This document shows positions 8,168 to 18,301 of a DNA stretch of 64,000 nucleotides, one piece after another. The first letter of the stretch is position 1. Every line of letters begins with the position of its first letter. Source of the stretch: Deinococcus malanensis (GTDB lineage Bacteria > Deinococcota > Deinococci > Deinococcales > Deinococcaceae); assembly GCF_014647655.1 (NCBI RefSeq), contig NZ_BMPP01000006.1, forward strand, positions 134,371 to 198,370, in the 5' to 3' direction. The notes under the pieces were generated by a model that searched no databases, was not told the origin of the DNA, and saw nothing but the letters and a program-made list of their open reading frames with translations. A program made the translations under genes and the position numbers.

Positions 8168-9168
8168 TGCGGCTCTCCGTTCAGGTGCAGTTCGTAACGG
8201 TAGCGGGTGGCCGTGCGCCTGAATCCCAGCTGGGAGTTCATGCCCAGCATGGCGCGGTTGGGCGCGTCGTTGAACGTCCGGATCAGGCCGCCGCCGGAAG
8301 CCTGCAGGGCGCGCATGGCCGCCACCTTCAGCGCCTTGGCCACTCCCCGGCCGCGGTCTTCCCGGCGCACCCCGGTCATGCCGATGTAGTAGAAACCTCC
8401 CGCATTCCAGCCCAGACTGGTGTACCCCACGTACGGCCCGGTCAGCGGGGCATCCAGCCCCTCGCGCACGGCCACGAAGGACAGGTTCAGGCGCATGTTG
8501 GGGTCCTGCAACTCATCCTTGATCCAGGATTCGAAGGGGCGTTTGGTCAGCACACTGCCCATGGGTACGTCCTGAAACAGCTGCCAGTCGAGCTCGTAGA
8601 GGCGCTGGTCGCGCTGCGGATCGTCGGCGAGGTCCGCGATGGAGATCAGCCGCACACCGTCCGCATTAACCCTGTCCAGCAGACCGTCAAAGGCATCCAG
8701 TTCCACCTCGGCCGTGTGCAGGCTGGATTCGAAGCGCTCCCAGGCGACCCGGAAGCCGCGCCGTTCCAGAAAGGCCCGTCCGGGGGCGTCATGCGGCTGG
8801 TCGCTGAGCATGGTCCGCGCCTCACGCGCGCCGCGTTCACGAACCCGGCGCAGCAGTTCGGTGTACAGCGCTCCTCCGATGCCCTGGCCCCGCGCGTCGG
8901 GATGAACCCCCAGCCTGCCCCAGTAGCGCCATTCCTCGAAGGAGAAATCGTCGTGACCCACTCCGCCTACACCGACGATGCGGCCCTGCTGCTCGGCGAC
9001 CAGTTCGGTAAAGTACAGCTTCGGGTCACGGTTGGCACGTTCGCGTTCGATCTGCTCGGCACTCACCGGCCAGTCAGGGCTGGAGGCCGTACGCACCTCG
9101 GCAATAGCAGAAAAATCCTCGGGTGCGCGGACTTCCCGCAGAACAAAAGGCAGGGCTGAAACAGTCAT
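8164..9168 (-). CDS. Double-GNAT acetyltransferase (first of three)
   Basis: This is the first gene of the four-gene minus-strand operon, 334 residues. The N-domain has PDARGQGIGGALYTELL and the C-domain has REDRGRGVAKALKVAAM, both canonical RGxG acetyl-CoA loops. The last segment NRAMLGMNSQLGFRRT matches its paralogues. Such double GNATs act on antibiotics, mycothiol precursors or small amines in other bacteria, but nothing here fixes the substrate. A CATTAT hexamer 4 nt before the ATG could be a -10 for a nearly leaderless transcript. Confidence 0.85.
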   Translation of the reverse strand: MTVSALPFVLREVRAPEDFSAIAEVRTASSPDWPVSAEQIERERANRDPKLYFTELVAEQQGRIVGVGGVGHDDFSFEEWRYWGRLGVHPDARGQGIGGALYTELLRRVRERGAREARTMLSDQPHDAPGRAFLERRGFRVAWERFESSLHTAEVELDAFDGLLDRVNADGVRLISIADLADDPQRDQRLYELDWQLFQDVPMGSVLTKRPFESWIKDELQDPNMRLNLSFVAVREGLDAPLTGPYVGYTSLGWNAGGFYYIGMTGVRREDRGRGVAKALKVAAMRALQASGGGLIRTFNDAPNRAMLGMNSQLGFRRTATRYRYELHLNGEPQ

Positions 9169-9339
9169 GGAGATAATGGTGACCCGCCTGTGTCAGCTGA
9201 CGCATCCGCCAGCGCGCTTAGCCACATCGCGCTTGATGGCCCTTCAAGAGAAAGACGCCGCCTCTGGTTGTGACCAACACCCTCAGTCCGGGCCTCTGAT
9301 CTGAAAAGGTGGGCCTGCCCCGATAATGCATAGCTGGAG

Positions 9340-10143
9340 TTAAGCGGCTGTAGCTTGGCGTTCGAACTCCAGGGGCGTCAAGTACCCAAGAGTCGAGTGA
9401 CGACGCTGACGGTTGTAAAAGACCTCGATGAATTCGAACACCGCGTGTCTGGCCACGTCCTGGTTCTCAAAGACGGTGTCTTCCAACAACTCCCGTTTCA
9501 GGGAGCTGAAAAAGCTTTCCACCACGGCGTTATCCCAGCAATCTCCCTTGCGACTCATGCTGCCCCTGGCCCGCATGCGGGCCAGTTCTGCCCGAAAAAT
9601 TCCACTCGCGTATTGACTGCCCCTGTCGCTGTGATGCACCAGCCCAGGAGGCGGACAACGGCGCCCAGCTGCCATCCGAAGGGCAGCCAAGGGCAGCGTG
9701 GCTGGCATCTGCGTGTCCATCGCATAGCCCACCACAGCGCGAGAATGCAGGTCCAGCGTGACGGCGAGATACAGCCAGCCTGCTTTCGTGGGCAAGTACG
9801 TCAGGTCCCAAGCCCAGACCTGGTTCGGCTGCGAGACCCTGAACTGCCGCTCTAGCAGGTTCGGGCAGACTGGAAGGGTGTGGTCGCTGTCGGTGGTGCG
9901 AACCCAGCGGCGCTTTCCCTTGCCCTGCAGACCACGAACCCGCATCAGACGTGCCACCCGCTTGCGGGACACCCGAATCCCTCCGGCGTGCAGCTCCGCG
10001 TGAATGCGTGGCGCACCATATCGTCGTTTGCTGCGCTGGTGAACGTCTTTGATGCGCTGCTTGAGCAGCGCATCCTCTTGCCTGCGGTTGCAGATCGGCC
10101 TTCTTCGCCAGCTGTGGTACCCGCTCACCGACACCTCCAGCAC
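9340..10143 (-). CDS. IS3-family transposase OrfB (integrase core)
   Basis: At 267 residues this is the catalytic half of an IS3-type transposase. The N-terminal part has the HTH_21-like segment RSKRRYGAPRIHAELHAGG. The DDE core shows D in VWAWDLTYLPTK, D in LVHHSDRGSQYAS, and E in NAVVESFFSSLKRE. The catalytic positions look intact and no stop interrupts the frame, so it may be active. It is normally made as an OrfAB fusion by programmed -1 frameshifting. The AAAAAG run inside the KKAAAFFA codons of orfA is a plausible slippery site. Confidence 0.88.
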   Translation of the reverse strand: MLEVSVSGYHSWRRRPICNRRQEDALLKQRIKDVHQRSKRRYGAPRIHAELHAGGIRVSRKRVARLMRVRGLQGKGKRRWVRTTDSDHTLPVCPNLLERQFRVSQPNQVWAWDLTYLPTKAGWLYLAVTLDLHSRAVVGYAMDTQMPATLPLAALRMAAGRRCPPPGLVHHSDRGSQYASGIFRAELARMRARGSMSRKGDCWDNAVVESFFSSLKRELLEDTVFENQDVARHAVFEFIEVFYNRQRRHSTLGYLTPLEFERQATAA

Positions 10144-10199
10144 CCGGCACAGCAGATCCAGGCGGTACTTGGGGCGGTGGTCGCGGATGAACTCATACC

Positions 10200-10499
10200 T
10201 CAGCGTGTGGTCTCTTTGGCAAAGAAGGCTGCCGCCTTTTTCAGGATCTCACGCTCCTGGCGTAGGATTTCGTTTTCTTTGCGCAGCCTGCGGATCTCCT
10301 GCTGTTCTGGAGTCAGGACCTGCTGCCCATGGCCGGGAAATGCAGCTTCGCCCTTCTCCTGCTCGGCATTCATCCACTTACGGAGCAGGGAAGCGTTGAC
10401 CCCCAGGTCACGGGCGGTGCCGGCCAGGTTGCCGCTGGTTCGGACGAGTCGTACGGCATCCCGTTTGAACTCGGCGGTATGGATTCTGCGATCAGTCAT
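10200..10499 (-). CDS. IS3-family transposase OrfA (HTH)
   Basis: A 99-residue DNA-binding subunit. RRIHTAEFKRDAVRLVRT followed by LAGTARDLGVNASLLRKWM is the HTH_Tnp_1 domain. A leucine-zipper-like coiled coil follows (QEIRRLRKENEILRQERE). It binds the terminal repeats and can inhibit transposition when made alone, as known for the family. GGAGG lies 6 nt before the ATG. Confidence 0.88.
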   Translation of the reverse strand: MTDRRIHTAEFKRDAVRLVRTSGNLAGTARDLGVNASLLRKWMNAEQEKGEAAFPGHGQQVLTPEQQEIRRLRKENEILRQEREILKKAAAFFAKETTR

Positions 10500-10614
10500 G
10501 ATGGTGCCTCCTATCGTGGGGGCTTATCTCCATCTACGCCATATCGGGTCACGCTCAAGGTACTCCCCGCTAAACCCGGTAAATTCAAGGGCAGCCGGCT
10601 CAGGAAACCCACCG

Positions 10615-10620
10615 TATGCT
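10615..10620 (+). promoter_or_regulatory. -10 element TATGCT, near-leaderless start of the PIG-L gene
   Basis: TATGCT ends 7 nt before the ATG at 10628, so transcription would begin at or next to the start codon. There is no ribosome site, which decides for this start over the ATG inside the hexamer itself. Confidence 0.5.
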
Positions 10621-10627
10621 GGGCGGC

Positions 10628-11326
10628 ATGTCCGCGCCCCACCCTGACCGGCCCCGCCTCAAGCTGCTGTTGATCGTGCCCCATCCGGACGACGAGGTCT
10701 ACGGCGCCTCGGGCACCCTGATGACCTACCTGCAGGCCGGTGAGCCCTGCGGCCTGGTCACCCTGACACGTGGGGAGGCCGGGCGCACCCTGGGCCTATG
10801 TGACTCGCCGGAAGAACTGGCCCGCATGCGTGACGTGGAACTGGCTGCCTGCCTGGAGACCATCGGCCTGACCACCCACCCTGGCAGCGTGCACGAGCAG
10901 CACACCTTCCCGGACAAGTACCTGCAAGACCAACCGCTGGACACCCTGACTGAGGTCGCGCGCGAAGCGATGACGCGCCTGCGTCCCGAGACGGTGCTGA
11001 CCTTTCCCCCCAACGGCAGCAACGGTCACCCGGACCACGTCACCACCCACCGCGCCGTGAAGGCCGCCTGGGACAACCTGCTGGCCAGTGAACGGCCGGG
11101 ACTGTGGTATTACGCCTCGGACACGCCCCCGGAAAACGAGGTGCTGCGCGCGCAGTGGCTCTCCCCCACCATCCGCCGCGATGTCAGTGCACATGTCACC
11201 CGCAAGTTGCAGGCCATCGCCTGTCACCGCTCGCAGGCACTGAGTACGGTCGACTTTATCCGCAAGTTTCCCGAGCGCATCACGCTGGAAACCTTCTACG
11301 AGGTCAGTCCGGACCCCACTCGCTGA
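10628..11326 (+). CDS. PIG-L family deacetylase (possible BshB)
   Basis: This family removes N-acetyl groups from GlcNAc-type substrates with a zinc ion. The 232-residue product has the metal motif PHPDDE (residues 18-23) and the later NGHPDHVTTH block, both diagnostic. In Deinococcus such enzymes are candidates for BshB, which deacetylates GlcNAc-malate in bacillithiol synthesis. The DinB/YfiT-like protein at 34406 would fit bacillithiol use, but the bshA and bshC genes are not in the window. Other PIG-L substrates are possible. The 3' end overlaps the convergent gene at 11304 by 23 bp. Confidence 0.82.
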   Translation: MSAPHPDRPRLKLLLIVPHPDDEVYGASGTLMTYLQAGEPCGLVTLTRGEAGRTLGLCDSPEELARMRDVELAACLETIGLTTHPGSVHEQHTFPDKYLQDQPLDTLTEVAREAMTRLRPETVLTFPPNGSNGHPDHVTTHRAVKAAWDNLLASERPGLWYYASDTPPENEVLRAQWLSPTIRRDVSAHVTRKLQAIACHRSQALSTVDFIRKFPERITLETFYEVSPDPTR

Positions 11327-11603
11327 CGGGTATGAAGTCCACGCCCCTGGCTTCCGTACCGGTGACCCGGTACTGACGGTCAAAACGGATCACGACCTCA
11401 CCACGGTCGAAGTGCTGCGGCGAGACCACCGGTTTGCGCAGGATGTAGCTGCCGTCGTCGTCCACGCCGATATGCGCACTTTTGGTAAAGCGCAGTTCGA
11501 CCACCTCGCCGTGCAGACGGGTGCGGATCCGGACGCGAAAGGTCTGCGAGTCGTCCTGACGGAGAAAAGGACTGGGTTCGGGGCGGCGAAACAGCTTGAA
11601 CAT
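11304..11603 (-). CDS. Conserved hypothetical protein, 99 aa
   Basis: A small soluble protein starting MFKLFRRPEPSPFLRQ. It is beta-rich (RVRIRTRLHGEVVELRF, then VVIRFDRQYRVTG) and has no recognisable catalytic motif. The start at 11603 was chosen because GGGGGAGGA directly precedes it; upstream in-frame Met codons lack this. The gene is convergent with the PIG-L gene. Function unknown. Confidence 0.65.
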   Translation of the reverse strand: MFKLFRRPEPSPFLRQDDSQTFRVRIRTRLHGEVVELRFTKSAHIGVDDDGSYILRKPVVSPQHFDRGEVVIRFDRQYRVTGTEARGVDFIPVSEWGPD

Positions 11604-11718
11604 GGCTCCTCCCCCGGCCACGGGCCGGTCATAGTGCAGTGTAGGGCAGGCCGCCCTCCCCACCGACAACTAAAGGAAACCGCTGCGCTGGCCAGACCTT
11701 TGCCTCCGTCCCCATCCC

Positions 11719-11724
11719 TAGGAT
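11719..11724 (+). promoter_or_regulatory. -10 element TAGGAT before the GGDEF-EAL gene
   Basis: TAGGAT lies 10 nt before the ATG at 11735 and overlaps the alternative ATG at 11723, which argues for the later start and a very short leader. Confidence 0.4.
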
Positions 11725-11734
11725 GAGGCGCATC

Positions 11735-13699
11735 ATGTCCGCCCCCCCGTTTGCGCAGGACACCCCACCGGGAGGGCGGCGCCTGCTACTGACCAGTCTG
11801 CTGCTGACCCTGGCAGGAACCCTGCTGGCCGTGGTATTGGCCCGCAATGACCACTGGGACCTGCACTATGACCGGCCGCTGTACGCGGTGCTGGCCGTTA
11901 CCATGACGCTGCTGTGGTGGAGCACCTGGCAAGGCTGGCTGTCGTTACACCGCAGCACCCAGGCCTTGATCGGCTGTGCGGCCATATTCATGGCCCTCAA
12001 ACTGTCGCTGCTGGGCGCCGTCGGCGTAGACCAGGGCGTGACCATGCAGGAATTGATGGAGTCGCTGAGCTGGCTGGCTCCGGTTATGGCCTGGGCGCTG
12101 GCCACCGCTTTTTCCGATCAGATGCGGCGCTTTCTGACGGGGCTGCTGTGGCTGGTGGCACTGCTGAGCGCCGTGCTGGTGGCCCAGCGCTCGTTCGTGC
12201 TGGGAGAGATGGACCGGGACCTGCTGCGGGTGGCCCTGCAGCTGAATCTGGCGGCCTGGGTGGTGTACTACGGCACCGGGTTCTACCTGCTGCGCACCTC
12301 CGCACTCTCGCGGCTGGAAAGCGAGCAGGAGACCCTGCGGCAGCTGGCCTACCACGACCTGTTGACTGGTCTGCCGGGGCGGCTGAGTCTGGAGCGGCAG
12401 CTCGACGGGCTGACCCGCCCGGAGGTCCAGCCGTTTGCCCTGCTGTTCGTGGACGTGGATTCCTTCAAGGTCATCAACGACACCCTGGGCCATGCGGCGG
12501 GTGACCGGCTGCTCAAGGCGCTGAGCAGTGAGCTGTCCCGGGTGGCAGGCGAAAACGCGCAGGTGTTCCGGCTCAGCGGTGATGAATTCGTGGTGCTGCT
12601 GCCTGGAGTGAGTGGCACCGAGGCGGAGACGATCGCCCGCCGGATCCAGGAAGAGGCGCCGAGGCTGCCCAGTGCCCGGGTTGGGGTGGAGACCACGCTC
12701 AGCATTGGCCTGAGCCTGTGTCCCGAAGACGCCCAGACGCCCAGCGAGTTGCTGCGGCACGCCGACAGTGCAATGTACGCCGTCAAACGCAGTGGCCGGG
12801 GGCATGTGCGCCGCTACCGCCCCGACCAGCACGCGGCCACCGAACGCTTTCAGCTGCTGGCGCGTGAGCTGGGGCACGCGCTGGCGCGCCATGAACTGCG
12901 GCTGGTCTACCAGCCGATCTTCTCGCTGACCGACGGCGAGATTGTGAAGATCGAGGCCCTGGCGCGCTGGCAGCATCCGGTGCTGGGGCCCGTGGGTCCC
13001 GATGAATTTATTCCGGTGGCCGAACGCGTGGGTCTGATCACGCCCATCGGCCTGTGGGTGCTGCACGAGGCGTGCCGGCAGCTGACCCACCTGCCGGATC
13101 TGTTGCTCAGCGTCAACGTCAGCGGCCTTCAGCTGATGCGCCGTGATTTCGTTCCGGGCGTCCTGGAGATCCTGAACGGTCTGGAAATCACTCCCACTCG
13201 GCTGGAACTGGAACTGACCGAAACGTCCTTGCTGCACGAAGACGCGCGCGCTGTCGCGGCCCTGCAGGCCCTACAGGCGCATGGCGTGCAGGTCGCACTG
13301 GACGATTTCGGCGCCGGGTACTCCAACCTGACCCGCCTGCGGGACCTGCCGATCAGCGACGTTAAGCTGGACCGCTCGTTCGTGAGCTGTTTCCTGAATG
13401 ACGACGACCAGCAACGCCATCAGGCCGAACAGCTACTGCGCGGTGTACTGGATATCGCGCGCAGCCTGAACGTGACCGTGACTGCCGAGGGACTCGAGAC
13501 CCCGGGCCTGGTGCGCCTGGCCATGGAGATGGGCTGTGATCTGGGTCAGGGATACGCCCTGAGCCTGCCGCTGTCAGCCCCGGACCTGCAGGAGTTGGTC
13601 AGCCGCCAGCCGCTCAGCGCCGCCAGCCATTCCGTGCCTCCAGTAGAGGGCGCAACGACCCACATCTGGAGCGGCCCGGAGGGCAGCGGCTTTCACTGA
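11735..13699 (+). CDS. Membrane GGDEF-EAL cyclic-di-GMP protein
   Basis: A 654-residue signalling protein. Five or six hydrophobic helices (residues ~20-200) form a membrane sensor region. A diguanylate cyclase domain follows with FVDVDSFKVINDTLGH and the active-site loop RLSGDEFVVLLP (SGDEF instead of GGDEF, a tolerated variant). Last is an EAL phosphodiesterase domain with KIEALARW, VNVSGLQL, ELELTE, LDDFGAGYSN, DVKLDRSF and TAEGLET. The EAL metal and catalytic residues look complete, so breakdown of c-di-GMP is likely; synthesis is possible. It may tie surface or exopolysaccharide behaviour to an unknown signal. It is a single gene. Confidence 0.92.
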   Translation: MSAPPFAQDTPPGGRRLLLTSLLLTLAGTLLAVVLARNDHWDLHYDRPLYAVLAVTMTLLWWSTWQGWLSLHRSTQALIGCAAIFMALKLSLLGAVGVDQGVTMQELMESLSWLAPVMAWALATAFSDQMRRFLTGLLWLVALLSAVLVAQRSFVLGEMDRDLLRVALQLNLAAWVVYYGTGFYLLRTSALSRLESEQETLRQLAYHDLLTGLPGRLSLERQLDGLTRPEVQPFALLFVDVDSFKVINDTLGHAAGDRLLKALSSELSRVAGENAQVFRLSGDEFVVLLPGVSGTEAETIARRIQEEAPRLPSARVGVETTLSIGLSLCPEDAQTPSELLRHADSAMYAVKRSGRGHVRRYRPDQHAATERFQLLARELGHALARHELRLVYQPIFSLTDGEIVKIEALARWQHPVLGPVGPDEFIPVAERVGLITPIGLWVLHEACRQLTHLPDLLLSVNVSGLQLMRRDFVPGVLEILNGLEITPTRLELELTETSLLHEDARAVAALQALQAHGVQVALDDFGAGYSNLTRLRDLPISDVKLDRSFVSCFLNDDDQQRHQAEQLLRGVLDIARSLNVTVTAEGLETPGLVRLAMEMGCDLGQGYALSLPLSAPDLQELVSRQPLSAASHSVPPVEGATTHIWSGPEGSGFH

Positions 13700-13785
13700 G
13701 CCGGCCAGAGGCCCGGTCACGGAATGGCAGACACCTGCACCGCCACTGCGCTCCCAGGCGCAGCAGACCGTGAAGCCGCCTCTTT

Positions 13786-14880
<1,095 letters not shown>

Positions 14881-14920
14881 GCCCGATGCTACCCCGACAG
14901 CCCCACCACGGCAGACAGCC

Positions 14921-14953
14921 GGGCGCCTCCGTCCACAGGGAAAGGAGGCGCCC
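14921..14953. terminator. 10-bp hairpin between minus-strand genes
   Basis: GGGCGCCTCC (14921-14930) pairs with GGAGGCGCCC (14944-14953). It follows the small gene at 14977-15168 on the minus strand. No T run follows, so termination is only likely. Confidence 0.45.
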
Positions 14954-14976
14954 GCGTGAGGGAAAAAGAGGTGACT

Positions 14977-15168
14977 TCAGGCCAGCATGGCGACCTGACG
15001 GGCGTCGGCCTTGAGCACCGCACGGCCTTTCAGGTACAGGTCGTTCAGCGCCTGCGGTCCAAAAATACGGGCAAGTCGGGTGCTGGTCAGTTCAATGGTG
15101 CTGGTGCCCACTTTGAGCCGGACAATGTCCAGGGTGCCGGGCACCCACGTGCATGCGAGTTCCTGCAT
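14977..15168 (-). CDS. Small conserved protein, 63 aa
   Basis: The product (MQELACTWVPGTLDIVRL...) is small, soluble and beta-strand rich, with no motif I recognise. AAGGAG lies 5 nt before the ATG at 15168 and decides this start over longer in-frame options. It diverges from the S9 peptidase gene at 15389. Function unknown. Confidence 0.55.
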   Translation of the reverse strand: MQELACTWVPGTLDIVRLKVGTSTIELTSTRLARIFGPQALNDLYLKGRAVLKADARQVAMLA

Positions 15169-15388
15169 GGAATCTCCTTGAGGGATGTCGATCGGCCCGG
15201 ACACAGGGTCACGGGAAGCGAGGTCGAAAGGGCCGACATGCCGGATTTCCGGTGCTCTCAGCATAAAAGTGTGTCCGCCAGAAAACGTGCACAATCCCCC
15301 CAAGACACCTTCAGGAATCGATCATGAGCGTCCCGGAGAACCGAACTGCCACCCCGGCTCCGGCTCCTCGCCTGTGCTTGACTGTGGC

Positions 15389-17398
15389 ATGACACCACGA
15401 CAGCCAGAGCCGGACGCCGCAGTCACTCCGGAAAGCCTGCTTGACCTTGCCTTTCCCAGCGATCCGCAGATCTCCCCCGACGGCCGTCAGGTGGCCTTCG
15501 TGCTGTCGCGGGTGGAAGAAGAGGACGTGCATAAGCCCGAGACCGAGTGGGCCCGCCCACGATACAAGTCCCAGATCTGGCTCTCCTCGGGTGGACAGGC
15601 CCAGCCCTTTACCACGGGAGAGTCACGTGACTCGGCGCCGCGCTGGTCGCCGGACGGCACCACGCTGGCCTTCGTGCGCGACGGCAACGGACGCAAGGGC
15701 CAGCTGCATCTCCTGCCGCTGAAGGGAGGCGAAGCGCGGCGGGTGACCGACTTCCGCCAGCCAGTTCAGGACGTGCAGTGGAGTCCCGACGGCCGGTTCA
15801 TCTCGTTTATGAGCACCGGCGACGACGAGGACAAACGCGACGAGCGCGGTGAGGCCCGGGTCATCACCCGGGCCCGCTACCGCTTCAACGGCCGTGACTG
15901 GCTGCCTGAACGGCCGGCCCGCCTGTGGCTGTACGACGTGACCCAGGACGATCTGACCGAGTGGCACACCCCGGCCGTGGAACTGACAAGTGTGGCGTGG
16001 CTGCCGGACAGCGGCGGCGTGCTGTTCGTCTCCAGCGTGGATGAGTTCAGGGCCACCCAGTGGCAGAGCGAGGTCTACCGTCTGCCCCTGTCTGGCGAGG
16101 TGACCCGGATCACGCAGTGGAACGCCAGTATCTCTACCGTGATCCCCCATCCGGACGGTGAGCGTTTTGCGCTGGTCGGCCGCCCGGAAGGCCAGGGCAA
16201 CACCCAGCATGCCCATCTGTACCTGCTGAAGCCCAACGACGAGTTTGTTCGTCTGGACGAGGGCCACGACCATCCGGTGGGCAACCTGGTCGGTGGAGAC
16301 TGCCACGTAGGCGCGCTGCCCGACCGCCCGGTGTGGCTGGATGACGGCACCATTTTGTTCTCCAGCACGGTGCGTGGCAGCTGCGGCCTGTTCACGGCCA
16401 CGCTTGACGGGCAGGTCAAGGCGCACACGCACGACCCCGAGGCCGTCATTCCATCCTTTACCGCACGTGGCGGCAGCGTGGCCGTAATCCGCGAGACCGC
16501 CACCCGCTTCCCGGAAGTGGAACTGGGCGGCCAGCCGGTCACTGACCTGAACGCCCGGCTTCCCTTCCCGGCACGCGCCCCCCAGCGCGTGACCTTCCCG
16601 ACCGACCTGGGCGAGGGCGAAGGCTGGGTGCTGCTGCCCGACGGCAATGCGCCCGCACCAGCGCTGCTGAGCATTCATGGCGGCCCGCACACCGACTACG
16701 GCCACGCCTTTACCCACGAATTCCAGCTGCTGGCCGCGCGCGGGTACGGCGTGTGCTACAGCAACCCGCGCGGCTCGGTGGGCTATGGGCAGGCCTGGGT
16801 GGATGACATCCACGGCCGCTGGGGGACGGTGGACATGGCGGATCTGCTGGCTTTCTTCGATCGCTGCCTGGAACGCCACCCGGTCCTGGATGCCAGCCGC
16901 ACGGCCGTCATGGGAGGCAGCTATGGCGGTTTCATGACCAACTGGATTACAGCGCATACCGACCGCTTCCAGGCGGCCGTAACCGACCGCAGCATCTGCA
17001 ACCTGATCAGTTTCGGCGGGACCTCAGATATTGGCCTGCGCTTCTGGGACGACGAACTGGGCCTCAACTTTCACCGCCGCGCCGACGTGCCCAAACTGTG
17101 GGACATGAGCCCGCTGCAGTACGTGGAAAACGTCCGCACCCCTACGCTGATCGTACATAGCGTGCTGGACCACCGCTGCCCCATCGAACAGGCTGAGCAG
17201 TGGTACGCGGCCCTGACGCTGCATGGCGTCCCGACCCGCTTCGTGCGCTTTCCCGGCGAGGACCACGAACTGAGCCGCTCGGGTCGCCCGGACCGGCGCC
17301 TGACCCGCCTGCACGAGTACCTGAACTGGCTCGACCGCTGGCTGGGCAAGACAGGCGGGCCGGCCACAACCCCTGAAGTCAACGTCGCGAGAGCATAA
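15389..17398 (+). CDS. S9 family acylaminoacyl-type peptidase
   Basis: A 669-residue serine peptidase. The N-terminal ~400 residues form a TolB/DPP-type beta-propeller with repeated S/WSPDG blades (PQISPDGRQVAF, PRWSPDGTTLAF, VQWSPDGRFISF). The C-terminal alpha/beta-hydrolase domain has the catalytic Ser in MGGSYGGFMTN, Asp in SVLDHRCP and His in GEDHELSR. The family cleaves short peptides or acylated N-terminal residues, usually in the cytosol; there is no signal peptide here. The last 20 bp overlap the convergent DMT transporter gene. Confidence 0.9.
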   Translation: MTPRQPEPDAAVTPESLLDLAFPSDPQISPDGRQVAFVLSRVEEEDVHKPETEWARPRYKSQIWLSSGGQAQPFTTGESRDSAPRWSPDGTTLAFVRDGNGRKGQLHLLPLKGGEARRVTDFRQPVQDVQWSPDGRFISFMSTGDDEDKRDERGEARVITRARYRFNGRDWLPERPARLWLYDVTQDDLTEWHTPAVELTSVAWLPDSGGVLFVSSVDEFRATQWQSEVYRLPLSGEVTRITQWNASISTVIPHPDGERFALVGRPEGQGNTQHAHLYLLKPNDEFVRLDEGHDHPVGNLVGGDCHVGALPDRPVWLDDGTILFSSTVRGSCGLFTATLDGQVKAHTHDPEAVIPSFTARGGSVAVIRETATRFPEVELGGQPVTDLNARLPFPARAPQRVTFPTDLGEGEGWVLLPDGNAPAPALLSIHGGPHTDYGHAFTHEFQLLAARGYGVCYSNPRGSVGYGQAWVDDIHGRWGTVDMADLLAFFDRCLERHPVLDASRTAVMGGSYGGFMTNWITAHTDRFQAAVTDRSICNLISFGGTSDIGLRFWDDELGLNFHRRADVPKLWDMSPLQYVENVRTPTLIVHSVLDHRCPIEQAEQWYAALTLHGVPTRFVRFPGEDHELSRSGRPDRRLTRLHEYLNWLDRWLGKTGGPATTPEVNVARA

Positions 17399-18203
17399 CC
17401 GCGCCCGCCAGCGCTATACCGACGCCCAGCCATTGTGCTGGGCGTAGTCGTTCACGCAACAGGGCCACGGCCAGCAGTGTGGTCACGGCTGGATACAGGC
17501 TGGTCAGCAGACCAGCCAGGGCCAGTCCGCCCCCCTGTGCCGAGAGCAGGTAGAACAGGTTTCCCAGCGTGTCACCGGGAGCCGAGGCCAGCATCAATCC
17601 AGGTGCCTGCGGGCGCAGGCCGACCAGCCACGCGGCCAGCGGCACCACCACCAGGGAACTCGCGACGCGCGCTGCCATCAAGGTCCACAGCACCCCAGGT
17701 GCCTGGGCCTGGCCCAGCAGCACGAAGAACAGACCGAAACCCAGCCCGGCGAGCAGGCCCAGGGCCGGGCCCTGAGTCCCCTTGCCACCCCGTCCTGGTG
17801 TAAGGCTCAGCATTGCGCACCCTGCAAGGGCGGCCACTGCTCCGGCCCATCCCAGCGCTGTCAAATTTTCGCCAGCCAGTAGCCCGAAGACCACCGGCAC
17901 AAGGGCCGACAGTGCTCCGGCACCCACCGACACGGTCCCCATAGGTCCCAGCGCCAGCGCCCGGTAAAACGCAAGAACCGCGCCCAGGCCCACCACACCA
18001 GCCGCAGCGCCCCACCACAGGTCAGAGGCAGGTGGGACCGGTTGGTCCAGTGACACGGCCAAAAAGGCCAGAGCCAGGACGCTTAGCGGATGGGTCAGCG
18101 CCACCACGCGCAGGGCCGGATCACGCCGGCTGGCCAGGCCGGACAGGAAATCACCCACCCCATAGGCACCCGCAGACAGCAGGCCCCAGAGCGCAGGATT
18201 CAA
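17379..18203 (-). CDS. DMT/EamA family transporter
   Basis: A 274-residue integral membrane protein with ten predicted helices arranged as two five-helix EamA repeats. It starts MNPALWGLLSAGAYGVGDFL and ends VGIALAGAVMLSRR, typical of drug/metabolite exporters. The substrate cannot be inferred. It is convergent with the S9 peptidase gene (3' ends overlap by 20 bp). Confidence 0.85.
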   Translation of the reverse strand: MNPALWGLLSAGAYGVGDFLSGLASRRDPALRVVALTHPLSVLALAFLAVSLDQPVPPASDLWWGAAAGVVGLGAVLAFYRALALGPMGTVSVGAGALSALVPVVFGLLAGENLTALGWAGAVAALAGCAMLSLTPGRGGKGTQGPALGLLAGLGFGLFFVLLGQAQAPGVLWTLMAARVASSLVVVPLAAWLVGLRPQAPGLMLASAPGDTLGNLFYLLSAQGGGLALAGLLTSLYPAVTTLLAVALLRERLRPAQWLGVGIALAGAVMLSRR

Positions 18204-18254
18204 GAAGGAGCTCCGTCAGACATGGGCTGGAGTGTAGCAATGCGCTGCTGAAAG

Positions 18255-18281
18255 CAAAAAAGCCGGGCACATCGCCCGGCC
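18255..18281 (-). terminator. Intrinsic terminator of the RGG-protein gene
   Basis: On the minus strand GCCGGGC (18280-18274) pairs with GCCCGGC (18268-18262) around a 5-nt loop and is followed by six T. It sits about 20 bp past the stop codon. Confidence 0.8.
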
Positions 18282-18301
18282 TTCAGAAAACAGATGGAGG
18301 G

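Larger units (their letters stand above)
9310..10532 (-). mobile_element. IS3-family insertion sequence
   Basis: A two-gene IS3-type element of about 1.2 kb: orfA (10200-10499) then orfB (9340-10143) in another frame. Edges are approximate. TGGGCCTGCCCCGATA at 9310 and the inverted end near 10532 (TGGAGATAAGCCCCCACGATA) share TG at the tip and a C-rich block followed by CGATA, but the match is imperfect and no target duplication is evident. It lies between the GNAT operon and the PIG-L gene. Confidence 0.75.

Noticed and set aside
11945..13237. 430-codon minus-strand frame rich in Gln and His
   Set aside because: Antisense to the GGDEF-EAL gene; composition reflects Leu/Ala codons read backwards.
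15623..16957. 444-codon minus-strand frame
   Set aside because: Antisense to the S9 peptidase gene with intact catalytic triad.
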